64,000 nucleotides of DNA from an uncultured Planctomycetales bacterium (GTDB lineage: Bacteria; Planctomycetota; Planctomycetia; Pirellulales; Thermoguttaceae), in NCBI GenBank assembly GCA_937889015.1, contig CALARR010000214.1:5856-69855 (forward strand). The letters run 5' to 3'. The translations under genes were made by a program, and so were the position numbers. The notes beneath the pieces were generated by a model. The model was given only the letters and a program-made list of their open reading frames with translations. It had not been told where the DNA came from and searched no databases. This document shows positions 36,120 through 45,081 of the stretch, piece by piece. Position 1 is the stretch's first letter. The number at the start of each line of letters is the position of its first letter.

Positions 36120-36136
36120 TTGTTGGATTGAGTTTA

Positions 36137-36202
36137 AGAGCCGGTCCGGAAACCTGTCGGCAGTTCGGTCTTGCAGGGCCGCCCGAGGTGGTTCTGGGAT
36201 CG
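36137..36202 (-). repeat. Dispersed element copy 6 (intergenic)
   Basis: Reverse-orientation copy with CCTGTCGGCAGTTCGG, GGCCGCCCG and GGTTCTGGGA, located between the lipoprotein stop and its terminator hairpin. It is the only copy in the set clearly outside a coding region. Confidence 0.75.
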
Positions 36203-36225
36203 GTTCCACCTGTCCGTCGATATCT

Positions 36226-36837
36226 CTATCGCCGCACTGCCGGGTCGGACTGGGCTGCCGCTTGCGGAGTCTGTGCCGGAGTGCCAGCGGCCTCCTCCGT
36301 GCGTCGACGCACCTCGTCGCGGACCATTTTCTGCTTGCGAAGCATGTCCTCGGGGTCTTCAAAGTTCAGCAACAAAGGCGGTTCGCCATCGAACACTGGC
36401 GCCGCCACGCCAGCGATCCGCCAGCCTTCGTCGACCCGGCGCACCATCCAGGTGACCTGATCGGTTCGGGGCTTGCCGTCTTCATCCAGGTCGGTCCAAT
36501 TGACGGTGACTCGAGCCCCGTCGTCGGCCAACCGCTCCACACTGCCGAGGGTGAATCGCGCCGTGTCGGTGCCGGGGGGGGCGACGACCAGGTGTTGTTC
36601 GGCCACCTTCTCCCGAGCCAAAGGCGTCAGCATGCGGCTGGCCGCCTCGTCGTTGCCTGTGCGCACCGCTTCGAGGAAGTCAAATACGGCCGCCTCGCAA
36701 GTGCCACCCGCTGGCCGACCGGGAACCGCTGCGACCTGGTCCGAACTGGCCACAGGTGGACTGGACGATTGGCCGCAGCCGGAAGCAAGCAGTGAGCACA
36801 TCGCGACCAGACACCCGAAACGAGCAACCGATTTCAT
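36226..36837 (-). CDS. Lipoprotein of unknown function
   Basis: 203 residues. Signal MKSVARFGCLVAMCSLLASGC with lipobox LASGC. The mature domain (FDFLEAVRTGNDEAASRMLTP, VNWTDLDEDG, VRRVDEGWRIAG) looks like a small NTF2/cystatin-like alpha+beta fold in which a helix precedes a sheet and a conserved GWRIAG strand. Ends in a Gln/Ala/Pro tail. No catalytic motif seen. Confidence 0.75.
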   Translation of the reverse strand: MKSVARFGCLVAMCSLLASGCGQSSSPPVASSDQVAAVPGRPAGGTCEAAVFDFLEAVRTGNDEAASRMLTPLAREKVAEQHLVVAPPGTDTARFTLGSVERLADDGARVTVNWTDLDEDGKPRTDQVTWMVRRVDEGWRIAGVAAPVFDGEPPLLLNFEDPEDMLRKQKMVRDEVRRRTEEAAGTPAQTPQAAAQSDPAVRR

Positions 36838-37071
36838 ACCGATCCTCCGCGGATTCGCCTTCCAAGGTGAGGGACTGCCGTGTCATGCCATGCGGCCGGA
36901 CCAACAGGGTCTGGCCATTGCGGCTGGGCGGCAGAGTGTCGCAAGATCATTGCCGTGAGTCAAGGCGAGATGCTGTGTCCGACGAAGGGGGGACGATGGA
37001 CGCGGTCTGGGGTGATTGCGTAGAATCTGCCCGCCGGCTGGCGGAAGATCATTACCTGCTGGCTACACGAC

Positions 37072-38565
37072 CTAGATTGCCCCGACCCCCCGGTCGGATG
37101 CGTCGAGTTCTCGGAGATAGACGGCCAGCGTCGATTCGAAGGTGGCGGCCCCGATACCCCACACCGGCTGCTGCTCGCTGTGCGCGTTGCAGTGCGCGGC
37201 CAAGAGGCGATACATGAACTTGAACAGGTGACGGGGCACGCGCAACGAGGCAAAGGCGGCTTGAAGCCGGGCCGCCGGCATCGACTCGTCGAACAGCCCG
37301 GCGATGTTCGGCGACTGCGCCTCGCCGGCGCACGCCTTGAGTCGGTCGTCGGCCAGGTCGAACAGGGCCTGGCCGGTCCAGTCCAGTGACCGGACCATAT
37401 TCTGTTTGTCCAGTCGGGCACGCTCGTAGAAGTCCCGGTCCTCACGATCGATGAACCGTGCCAGATCGGACGGAAGCAGCAGTTTCAGCCCCAGGCCCGG
37501 ATGTTTGAGGAACTTGTTGTCGAGCATGGGCCACAACAGGGCACGCATCAACTCGGCCGAGCCGTTGATGAGGTAGGGCTCATCAATGCGATCGACAAGG
37601 ACCACGATGCCCGGAAAACCCAGCGAGCGGAGCACGCCTTGGAACTTGCCGAGCAATTCGTAGCGATCGTCGGTGCGTTGCATGTTGGGCAGGGGTTGGC
37701 CGGCGAGTTGACGGCCCGGCAGTCGCATGAGCACGCGTCGCAACATGCACAGGGGGCGATCCAAGACGCGCAGATGGCGGCGGATACGCAGGGCTTGCCA
37801 CGACCACCGCAGGCAGCGTCCCAGCCGCGGCAGCCAACCGGCCGCGATGAACAGGTAGGGCCAGGCTTGTTTGAACCAGGTCCACTGGCCAAGACCCGCG
37901 GTCACTCCCAGCACGGCCAGCGTCACGATCAACCCGCAGAGCAGGTCCCAACTTACCGACCAGGTGTGGTAGCGGAGTTTTCGCCGCAGGCGTTTCCAGC
38001 GTTGCTCGAAACTCTCGGCCGTGGAGTGGTCATAGCAGGCGGCGAGCAGCAGGATGTCGCGCAGTTGATCGCGCTGGAGCGAAGCCACTGGCAGAGGCCC
38101 CGTCTCCTGCACCGCCGGATGTCGGGCCTGTTTGTTCTCCAGAAGGCGGTCGACCAATTGGGTGACGCCCAGCGAAAGGACCGCGTCCACGTGATCCCAC
38201 AGTCGCCACATGGTCAGCAAACGTTCTGGCCGTCGTTTGCGGCCGGAGAAGTGCTCGCGAAAGCGGTCCAAGAAGGGGTTGAAGTCATCGTAGGGGATGA
38301 CAAAGACTTCGTGTCCGCGGTGGGCCCGGTTGTAGTCGGCCAGGTGCCGCACAATCTGCAAACCCAGGGCCGTCTTGCCCGAACCCTTCTCGCCAAAGAC
38401 CACGGCCGTGGACGGCTCCGAGGGATCGCCGTAGATCTTGTCCCAACTGGGATGGTAGGTGTTCTTGATGCAGAACCCCTTGAACACCAGGTCGGTCTGG
38501 GCGTCTTCGTCGGCAAACGGGTTGGAAGCGATCCCGTGATGTTCCAGGAACTGTTGGATGCGCAT
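37072..38565 (-). CDS. Membrane-spanning P-loop ATPase
   Basis: 497 residues, cytoplasmic N-terminus. Walker A FGEKGSGKTALG at about residues 57-68; a Walker-B-like strand GIVVLVDRIDEPYL near residue 325. Two hydrophobic helices (~205-225 and 232-250) separate the two halves, an arrangement reminiscent of KAP-type P-loop NTPases, where membrane helices are inserted into the ATPase domain. N-terminal FLEHHGIASNPFADEDA resembles ExeA-like AAA proteins. Its job is unknown; its neighbours do not point to a phage-defence cluster. Confidence 0.7.
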   Translation of the reverse strand: MRIQQFLEHHGIASNPFADEDAQTDLVFKGFCIKNTYHPSWDKIYGDPSEPSTAVVFGEKGSGKTALGLQIVRHLADYNRAHRGHEVFVIPYDDFNPFLDRFREHFSGRKRRPERLLTMWRLWDHVDAVLSLGVTQLVDRLLENKQARHPAVQETGPLPVASLQRDQLRDILLLAACYDHSTAESFEQRWKRLRRKLRYHTWSVSWDLLCGLIVTLAVLGVTAGLGQWTWFKQAWPYLFIAAGWLPRLGRCLRWSWQALRIRRHLRVLDRPLCMLRRVLMRLPGRQLAGQPLPNMQRTDDRYELLGKFQGVLRSLGFPGIVVLVDRIDEPYLINGSAELMRALLWPMLDNKFLKHPGLGLKLLLPSDLARFIDREDRDFYERARLDKQNMVRSLDWTGQALFDLADDRLKACAGEAQSPNIAGLFDESMPAARLQAAFASLRVPRHLFKFMYRLLAAHCNAHSEQQPVWGIGAATFESTLAVYLRELDASDRGVGAI

Positions 38566-38661
38566 GGCAAGGCCCAGTTGAATAGAGCCGATTTCAGAAC
38601 GGTCGGTCGGCTCGATGCTTGCCCGCCGCCCAGTTTGGCTGGGACGGTTCTGGGGCGGTTC

Positions 38662-39651
38662 TCAGTTGAACGCGTATTTGCAGGGGAGGGTTTGCGGCAG
38701 GATAGGGGGGAGTGCTACGGCGGCTGCTGGAGATGGCGCCGCGGCCGGCTCAGCCGATTCGTCGGATTGCAGCACGACGATCCACACAAAGACCGCGCTT
38801 AAGACGATCACGGCCAACACCAGGAGGCCGATCACGGTGAGCTGCATCGCCTTGGAACTCTTGGCGGGAATGGCTGCGGGAAGGACGGGCGTGGTGGCGC
38901 CCGCCACCTGGGGTGATAGGATGCCGATCTCCGCAGGTCGATTGCCCGACAACTGGGGAAGGACTTCCTTGGCTTCTTGCCAATCGCGCCAGCCTTCGCG
39001 CCATACGAGCGAGTCGGCACTCACCCGGCCTTCGCTGATCCAGGTGCGCATGACGCTCGCCACGGCCGGCCCGAACTGGCCACCCGATGGTGGACGCACG
39101 TACCACACCGCATCCGGCGCTTCAGCCAAAGGGTCGGAGATGCGCGGAGCGGCGGGCGGTGGAGCAGATGTCAAGGCACCCGGTTGGTCTGCCACCGGCG
39201 CTACGAACACGACGGGCAAGGGCGAGGGAATTGGAGCGGCGGCAGGTGCGGGGGAGAGCGGGGCTTGCGCGGTCGGTCCGACCATGACCACCGTCGGTTC
39301 CACGAGACGCGCGTTGGAAACAGGAGTCGTTGGTCCCACAGGAGCGGGGCGCGGCATCGCCGGGAGGGCAGCGTTCTGCGGCGTATTCGAGGACGGGATG
39401 CGCGAGGCGGCACTTGGGGCGCCTCCCGCTACGGGGGTAACTCCGGGGGCTGCGGGCCCTCCGGCTCCTGCCGGGTGAGCAGGATGGCCCGGCTGCTGGA
39501 GCGGAGCTTTGGCTTCCTTCTTCTCGGGGCGGGTGCTCTCCGTTGGGATTTGCACTCTTGCCCCGCAGAACGGGCAGAACCCCTTTCGCCCGGCCTGGAA
39601 GGCCTTCACGTTGAGCTTGTGTCCATTGGGACAATTGAAGCGGATGCCCAT
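38662..39651 (-). CDS. Zinc-ribbon / GYF-domain membrane protein
   Basis: 329 residues from ATG 39651. N-terminal zinc ribbon (FNCPNGHKL ... GFCPFCGARV), a ~130-residue Pro/Ala-rich linker, a GYF_2 domain (WYVRPPSGGQFGP ... VSADSLVWREGWRDWQEA), and one C-terminal transmembrane helix (LTVIGLLVLAVIVLSAVFVW) with a short tail. GYF_2 domains bind Pro-rich segments and are common in planctomycete membrane proteins. The upstream in-frame extension to 39864 lacks an RBS and coding character. Confidence 0.78.
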   Translation of the reverse strand: MGIRFNCPNGHKLNVKAFQAGRKGFCPFCGARVQIPTESTRPEKKEAKAPLQQPGHPAHPAGAGGPAAPGVTPVAGGAPSAASRIPSSNTPQNAALPAMPRPAPVGPTTPVSNARLVEPTVVMVGPTAQAPLSPAPAAAPIPSPLPVVFVAPVADQPGALTSAPPPAAPRISDPLAEAPDAVWYVRPPSGGQFGPAVASVMRTWISEGRVSADSLVWREGWRDWQEAKEVLPQLSGNRPAEIGILSPQVAGATTPVLPAAIPAKSSKAMQLTVIGLLVLAVIVLSAVFVWIVVLQSDESAEPAAAPSPAAAVALPPILPQTLPCKYAFN

Positions 39652-40061
39652 CGCTGTAACACCTTGTTCCCGTGAGCCTTTAGTCGAAACTGCTCTGCTC
39701 GGCGCGCCGATCCCGCTCGGACTGTGTCCCTCAGGTTCGAGTCCTTCTGCACGCCGCGCGGCGACGGTCTGCGGCGATGCTCCCAGAGACGCCAGGATCC
39801 TGTACAAGAGTAGGGCGCGAAAAGGCCTGCTGTAACCCCTTCCGGCCATTATACATCGGATCAAGGGCTTGAGAAGTTTCCGCTTTCCGCGAGAGCCTGT
39901 CGCGTGCAGAGGCCGCCAGCCAGACCATTCTTAGGCGCCCGCAATGTCGGCAGTGGGTGGGGTGTCGTTGGCGAACTGCCCTTGGGGCGCCCGGGGCGTT
40001 TTTGGTACCCTTCCGCCACCTGTTGTGGGCCCGGGATGGCTCGAGTATGGAGAGGATACCG
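39652..40061. other. Divergent intergenic region (410 bp)
   Basis: Separates the GYF gene (minus) from the DUF900 lipoprotein gene (plus), so it should contain both promoters. No terminator, RNA gene or repeat was identified. Confidence 0.5.
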
Positions 40062-41924
40062 GTGAACGCTCGACGAATCGTTGCTGCGCGTGACCGTTGC
40101 ACTGCCCAAAACCGTTCGCGTCAGCGCAGCGGTTGGGGACGGGCGTCCTTGATTGCGTGCCTGGCCGCGGGAACGCTGTGCCTGCAAGGCTGCGCCAAGG
40201 CGGATCGCGAAGCAGGCGACGGCAACGTCTCCTCGCAGGATCGAGGTGTGCCGGCCAGTTCCGCAGAGCGCATCGCCGCCACGGCATCGTTGCCGGTTCC
40301 TACCGCCAGCGAGAAGAGGGCCCCGGCGTTTGAGGCCGAGCCCTCCACATCGGAGGCCGCATCGCAGCCTACGAGCCTATCCCAGAGCGATCACAGCCAC
40401 GCCGGGCGGCCCAGCAAGACTGGGTTGCCGACAGGTTCTGGGACCGGCTCTGAGCCCTTGACGCGCTCGCTGCCGCGCAAGATCGCCAAGGCGACAGCGG
40501 CCGCGCCGGCGGCAACGCCCGCCCCAGAGTCGTTGCAGCCGGATATCGAGGAATCGCCGGCTACGGGCGTCAGCAAATCGGCACTGCCGGCACCGCGCGC
40601 CGCCTGCCCCTCGCCCGTCCCGGAGTCATCGCCCAGTTCGATGAAGGAGTTGTTGCCGCGGCTGGACGAGCGGGCCGCGGAGAAGAAAGGGGGCGTGATG
40701 GAGACGCCCGACGGCCGGTTGCAGTGCCTGGTGACCGACGAGGAGGCGACCACGGCGAAGATTCGCGTGTTTTACGGCACCGATCGGGCCGTGGTCGATC
40801 AGGCGGCGCAGGGACGCCCGTCAGATCGCTGGTTCCACGGCACGGCCTGGACGGCGGCGATCACGATGGTCTTGGCGGGGCTGTGTTTTCTTCGTCCGGG
40901 CCGGACCACCGTCATCGCCAGCGCCTTGGGGCTGGCGGCGACGGCCGTGCTCGGAAGCACGACGCTCTATGTGAGCTCGCACGCAGTCCCCTTGGCCGCC
41001 GAGAAACGCGCCTATGGCAATCAGCGCGGAACGCTGGAGTTGGGCTTCTGCGACGTGACCCTCCCGCGACGGCACGAAGTGGGACGCGTGGAGCGGCCTT
41101 CGGTCTTCCGTCTGGAACTGGTCGAGAACCCGCTGAAGCACGTGATCGTGCAGAGCGTCAAGCAGGTGCCGACGGAGCGATTCTACCGCGAACTGAAGGC
41201 GCGCGTCGACAACTCGGAGCGCAAGGAAGCCTGCGTCTTCATTCACGGCTACAACGTCGATTTCGAGAGCGCTGCGCGGCGCACGGCGCAGATTGCCCAC
41301 GATCTCCGTTTCGAGGGGGCGCCGATCTTCTTCAGTTGGCCTTCGCAAGGCAACCCCTTGGGCTACACCGTCGACGAGACGAATGTTGTCTGGACGGTGC
41401 CGCACTTGAAGGAATTCTTGCTCAACGTGGCGCGGCAGTCCGGGGCCGAGGCGGTACACCTGGTGGCGCACAGCATGGGCAACCGCGCTTTGACGTCGGC
41501 CTTGAAAGAACTGTTCTACGAATTGGACGCCGAGTGCCCCCGATTCCACGATGTGGTGCTGACGGCGCCGGACATCGACGCCGAGACCTTTCGCCGCGAT
41601 CTGGCGCCTGCGGTGATCCGCACGGCGCGCCGCGTGACCCTCTACGCTTCGTCCAATGACGAAGCGCTGGTGCTCTCCAAGAAGGTCCACGGCTACGCCC
41701 GGGCAGGTGACTCGGGCGAGTACCTGGTGGTCGTGCCCGGCATGGACACGATCGATGTTTCCGAAGTGGATACGAGCCTGCTGGGACATTCGTACTACGG
41801 CAACAACCACACCGTACTGGCCGACCTGTACGATCTGCTGCGCGAGTGGAAGCCACCTGAACAGCGCAAGTTCTTGCGATCCATGCACCTGGGCAGTCTG
41901 CGCTACTGGACGTTTATCCGCTGA
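40062..41924 (+). CDS. DUF900 alpha/beta-hydrolase lipoprotein
   Basis: 620 residues. GTG 40062 is preferred because GGAGAGG ends 6 bases upstream (ATG 40047 is the alternative). Signal LIACLAAGTLCLQGC has a lipobox Cys. A long low-complexity region follows, with the dispersed repeat 40379-40460 read in frame (KTGLPTGSGTG). Two hydrophobic segments (~WTAAITMVLAGLCFL and ASALGLAATAVLG) come before a DUF900 hydrolase: VFIHGYNVDFE oxyanion region, FFSWPSQG, nucleophile elbow VAHSMGN with catalytic Ser, and LTAPDID for the acid. Probably an envelope-anchored esterase of unknown substrate. Confidence 0.82.
   Translation: MNARRIVAARDRCTAQNRSRQRSGWGRASLIACLAAGTLCLQGCAKADREAGDGNVSSQDRGVPASSAERIAATASLPVPTASEKRAPAFEAEPSTSEAASQPTSLSQSDHSHAGRPSKTGLPTGSGTGSEPLTRSLPRKIAKATAAAPAATPAPESLQPDIEESPATGVSKSALPAPRAACPSPVPESSPSSMKELLPRLDERAAEKKGGVMETPDGRLQCLVTDEEATTAKIRVFYGTDRAVVDQAAQGRPSDRWFHGTAWTAAITMVLAGLCFLRPGRTTVIASALGLAATAVLGSTTLYVSSHAVPLAAEKRAYGNQRGTLELGFCDVTLPRRHEVGRVERPSVFRLELVENPLKHVIVQSVKQVPTERFYRELKARVDNSERKEACVFIHGYNVDFESAARRTAQIAHDLRFEGAPIFFSWPSQGNPLGYTVDETNVVWTVPHLKEFLLNVARQSGAEAVHLVAHSMGNRALTSALKELFYELDAECPRFHDVVLTAPDIDAETFRRDLAPAVIRTARRVTLYASSNDEALVLSKKVHGYARAGDSGEYLVVVPGMDTIDVSEVDTSLLGHSYYGNNHTVLADLYDLLREWKPPEQRKFLRSMHLGSLRYWTFIR
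40379..40460 (+). repeat. Dispersed element copy 7 (in-frame)
   Basis: Forward-orientation copy (CCCAGAGCGATCACAGCC ... TTGCCGACAGGTTCTGGGACC) in the low-complexity part of the DUF900 lipoprotein. It is read in the same frame as copies 1-3. Confidence 0.8.
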
Positions 41925-42338
41925 GCCGCGCGCCGTCTGTGAGGGGGACTCTCGGTCCGCCCCGGTCTCATTGCGCCAACCGGTCGGAACTTGGCCGCCT
42001 CTTCTTTCAGGCATGGCGGTAAGTTCTACTGCCAGCAGAACGACAACACGCGGCGTGCGTCCGCCAACGGCCCTTCCGAGCGTCCTCCGAGCCGAACCCC
42101 GCCGCTGACGCAAATGCTTGCCACAAAGGGTGATCCCTTTGGATCGGTCCTTTGCTGTTGGAGTGGCAGGGGATCGCCGAGGCTCATTGGGGCGGGAAGT
42201 CGCCACACGAGGAGTCGTCAAAACGTCACCCGTCCAAGGCGTTCGTGCCCTAGATTTGCACGACCTGCCCGCGGAGGCTCGTGCCCCACCGGGAGCGGAA
42301 AACACTGAAGAATCCTTGGCTCAAGGGGAGTTGATCTC
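41925..42338. other. Intergenic region (414 bp) before chemoreceptor
   Basis: Contains a short perfect inverted repeat AAAGGG-TGAT-CCCTTT at 42125-42140. It should carry the promoter of the chemoreceptor gene. No ORF with coding character was seen. Confidence 0.45.
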
Positions 42339-44975
42339 ATGTTGGCATTTTTCGGTCGGATGAAGACGGGGACGCGCGTCCTGTCGGGATTTGTCCTGGC
42401 GATCGGAATCTGCGTCCTGGTGGGCGTGGTCGGCTACTATGGTCTGTCGACTCTCCAGACACATGTCGTGGAGATCGGCACAGTGCGCCTGCCGAGCGTG
42501 GAGTCGCTGCAGGTCATCAAGATCGGCTCTGAGAAGGTCAAGAACGCCCAGCGGACGATGCTCAATCTGGACATAAGCAAAGAACTCCGCCAGCGCCAAT
42601 TGGACAACATCGCCCAGGCGCGCCAAGAGTACGAGGCCGCCTGGAAGCAGTACGAGGCGTTGCCCAAGACGGCGGAAGAAGAGCAGTTGTGGAAAGAGTT
42701 CGTGCCCGCCTGGGAAGAATGGCGCAAGACCAACAACGTCTTCTCGCAACTGACGACCGAGTTGGGCGAGATGAAGATCGGCGATCCCTTGTGTCTATTG
42801 GAGAAGATGCAGATCTTCCGCGGCGATCACTACAAGCTTGAGGCTCAAACCCTTCAGGCGATCATCGACAAGAAGACCTTTGAAGGGGGCGACGATCACA
42901 AGGAGTGCGCCTTCGGCAAATGCCGCATCACGACCCAATTCGAAAACCCGGAATTCAAGGCCGCGATGGACGCCACGGACGAGCCGCACCAGAACTTCCA
43001 CGAGGCGGTCAAGACCATCAAGCAGGCGATCGCCGCCGGGGATCAGCAGAAGGCCTTGACGATCTACCGGGAAGTGATGACGCCGTCTGCTGAGGCCGTG
43101 TTCGGGCAATTCCGCAAGATGCGCGAAGGCGTCTTGGCCAAGACCAAGGATCTGGCCGACAAGGCCGAGCACCAGGCAATGGTGGTCTGCCGGGAAGAGC
43201 AACTCAAGGCCAATAACATCCTGGACAAGCTTGTCAAGTACAACTCCGATCTGAGCGAGCAGGAGACCGCGATCGCCAATCGGGCCGCGAACAGGATCAC
43301 CTGGGTGATGGTCATGGCCATCATCCTGGGTGCTGCCGCCATGCTCGCCTTGGGCCTGTTCTTGTCCAAGAGCATCTCGCGCGTGCTGCGCACCTTGATT
43401 GGCGAATCGGATCGGTTGAGCCAGGCGGCCATCGAAGGCCGGCTGCAAACCCGTGGCAATCCCGAGTTGGTCACCCCGGAGTTCCGGCCCATCGTCGAAG
43501 GCGTGAATGCCACGCTCGACGCGGTGATCGGACCTCTCAATGTGGCTGCCGAGTACGTGGATCGCATCTCCAAGGGCGATATCCCGTCGCAAATCACCGA
43601 CAGCTACCAGGGCGACTTCAACGAGATCAAGAACAACCTCAACCGCTGCATCGGCGCCGTCAACGCGATGGCCGCCGACGCCAACCGCCTGGCGCAGGCC
43701 GCCGTGGAAGGCAAACTGTCCACGCGTGCCGACGCCTCCAAGCACGAGGGCGATTTCCGCAAGATCGTCCAGGGCGTCAACGAGACCTTGGATGCGGTGA
43801 TTAATCCCTTGAAAGTCGCTGCCGACTACGTGGACCGCATCTCCCAGGGGGACATCCCGCCGCAAATCACCGATGCCTACCAGGGCGACTTCAACGAAAT
43901 CAAGAACAGCCTCAACCGCTGCATCGAGGCGGTCAATGGCCTGATCGAGCAGGGCACCTCCTTGGCCAATGCGGCCGCCACCGGTGAACTCGACGCCAGC
44001 GGCGATGAAGGCCGCTTCCAGGGCAAATTCCGGGACATCATCCAGGGCATGAACGGCATGCTCGAAGGGTTCGTGAGGCCGGTTCGCGAGATCGGCGAAA
44101 CCCTCAATCGCATGGCGCGCAAGGATTTCTCCCGGCCGGTCGCCACGGAGTATCCCGGCGCGTACGGCGAGTTGCGGGACAACGTGAACCTGGTCGTGAA
44201 CAACATGCGGGAAGCCTTGGGGCAGATCAGCGAAAGCGCATCGCAGTTCGCCGAGGGCTCGCGCGTGATCGCCGAAAGCTCGCAAACCCTGGCCGGCGGG
44301 GCTCAGACCCAGAGTTCCAGCGTGGAACAGATGACCGCTTCCATCGAGGAACTGGCCCGCTCGGTGGATGCTGTCACGGAGAACGCCAACGAGGCCACTA
44401 CCGTGGCTCGCGAGGCCAACACGTTGGCCGAACAGGGCGGCCGGGCTGTGCAGAAGTCGATCGAATCGATGGAGCAGATCCGCGCCAGCTCGCAGCAGAT
44501 CAGCGAGATCATTCAGGTGATTTCCGAGATCGCCAGCCAGACGAACCTGCTGGCCTTGAACGCGGCCATCGAAGCCGCGCGTGCCGGCGAGCACGGCATG
44601 GGCTTTGCCGTCGTGGCCGACGAGGTCCGCAAGCTGGCCGAGCGGTCCAATCAGGCGGCGCGCGAGATCTCGTCGCTAATCAAGGAATCGAGCAAGCGCG
44701 TGGAGGAAGGCGCGCAACTCAGCGACGAGACCGGCGATGCCCTGAAACGGATCATCACCGCCGCCGAGGCCACCGCCGGGAAGATCGCCGACATCGCCAA
44801 CGCCAGCGTGCAACAGGCGGCCAATGCGCGCGAGGTCTCCGTAGCCATCCAGAGCGTGGCCCAAGTCACCGAGCAGTCGGCCGCGGGCAGCGAGGAAATG
44901 GCCTCCAGCAGCGAAGAGCTGGGTGCGCAGGCCACGGCCCTCCGCGACCTGGTCGGCCAGTTCCAAGTCGGATAA
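42339..44975 (+). CDS. Methyl-accepting chemotaxis protein with CZB-like sensor
   Basis: 878 residues; GGGGAG 9 bases before ATG. TM1 (~12-34) and TM2 (~320-342) bracket a ~285-residue extracytoplasmic region. Inside it lies a CZB-like zinc-binding pattern: His164 (GDH), Cys190 in ECAFGKC, His217 and His221 in EPHQNFH. Two HAMP-like repeats with VAA-YVDRIS-GDIP follow TM2, then a long coiled-coil signalling domain with the conserved hairpin tip NLLALNAAIEAARAGE (~residues 725-745) that docks CheA/CheW. No C-terminal CheR pentapeptide. No other chemotaxis gene is in the window. Confidence 0.88.
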   Translation: MLAFFGRMKTGTRVLSGFVLAIGICVLVGVVGYYGLSTLQTHVVEIGTVRLPSVESLQVIKIGSEKVKNAQRTMLNLDISKELRQRQLDNIAQARQEYEAAWKQYEALPKTAEEEQLWKEFVPAWEEWRKTNNVFSQLTTELGEMKIGDPLCLLEKMQIFRGDHYKLEAQTLQAIIDKKTFEGGDDHKECAFGKCRITTQFENPEFKAAMDATDEPHQNFHEAVKTIKQAIAAGDQQKALTIYREVMTPSAEAVFGQFRKMREGVLAKTKDLADKAEHQAMVVCREEQLKANNILDKLVKYNSDLSEQETAIANRAANRITWVMVMAIILGAAAMLALGLFLSKSISRVLRTLIGESDRLSQAAIEGRLQTRGNPELVTPEFRPIVEGVNATLDAVIGPLNVAAEYVDRISKGDIPSQITDSYQGDFNEIKNNLNRCIGAVNAMAADANRLAQAAVEGKLSTRADASKHEGDFRKIVQGVNETLDAVINPLKVAADYVDRISQGDIPPQITDAYQGDFNEIKNSLNRCIEAVNGLIEQGTSLANAAATGELDASGDEGRFQGKFRDIIQGMNGMLEGFVRPVREIGETLNRMARKDFSRPVATEYPGAYGELRDNVNLVVNNMREALGQISESASQFAEGSRVIAESSQTLAGGAQTQSSSVEQMTASIEELARSVDAVTENANEATTVAREANTLAEQGGRAVQKSIESMEQIRASSQQISEIIQVISEIASQTNLLALNAAIEAARAGEHGMGFAVVADEVRKLAERSNQAAREISSLIKESSKRVEEGAQLSDETGDALKRIITAAEATAGKIADIANASVQQAANAREVSVAIQSVAQVTEQSAAGSEEMASSSEELGAQATALRDLVGQFQVG

Positions 44976-44999
44976 CCCACAGCCGAGTGGAAAAACCGT

Positions 45000-45048
45000 C
45001 ACGCAGGCTCGCCGACGCTCATCGCTCCGCGTCGGCGCCGCCTGCGTG
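45000..45048. terminator. Bidirectional hairpin terminator
   Basis: CACGCAGGC (45000-45008) and GCCGACGC (45011-45018) pair with GCGTCGGC (45029-45036) and GCCTGCGTG (45040-45048), a 17-bp stem with a small bulge. It lies between the convergent chemoreceptor and radical SAM genes. Confidence 0.8.
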
Positions 45049-45081
45049 CGGCTATTTCCGGCAGCCGCTGGCGGTGGCCGC

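Noticed and set aside
38625..38665. A partial match (GGTTCTGGGGCGG) to the dispersed repeat family
   Set aside because: Only about a dozen bases agree and the CTGCCGACAGG core is missing, so it was not counted as a copy.
39728..39750. GGTTCGAGTCC, which looks like a tRNA T-loop
   Set aside because: The flanking bases do not form a five-pair T stem, and no anticodon arm or acceptor stem can be drawn around it.
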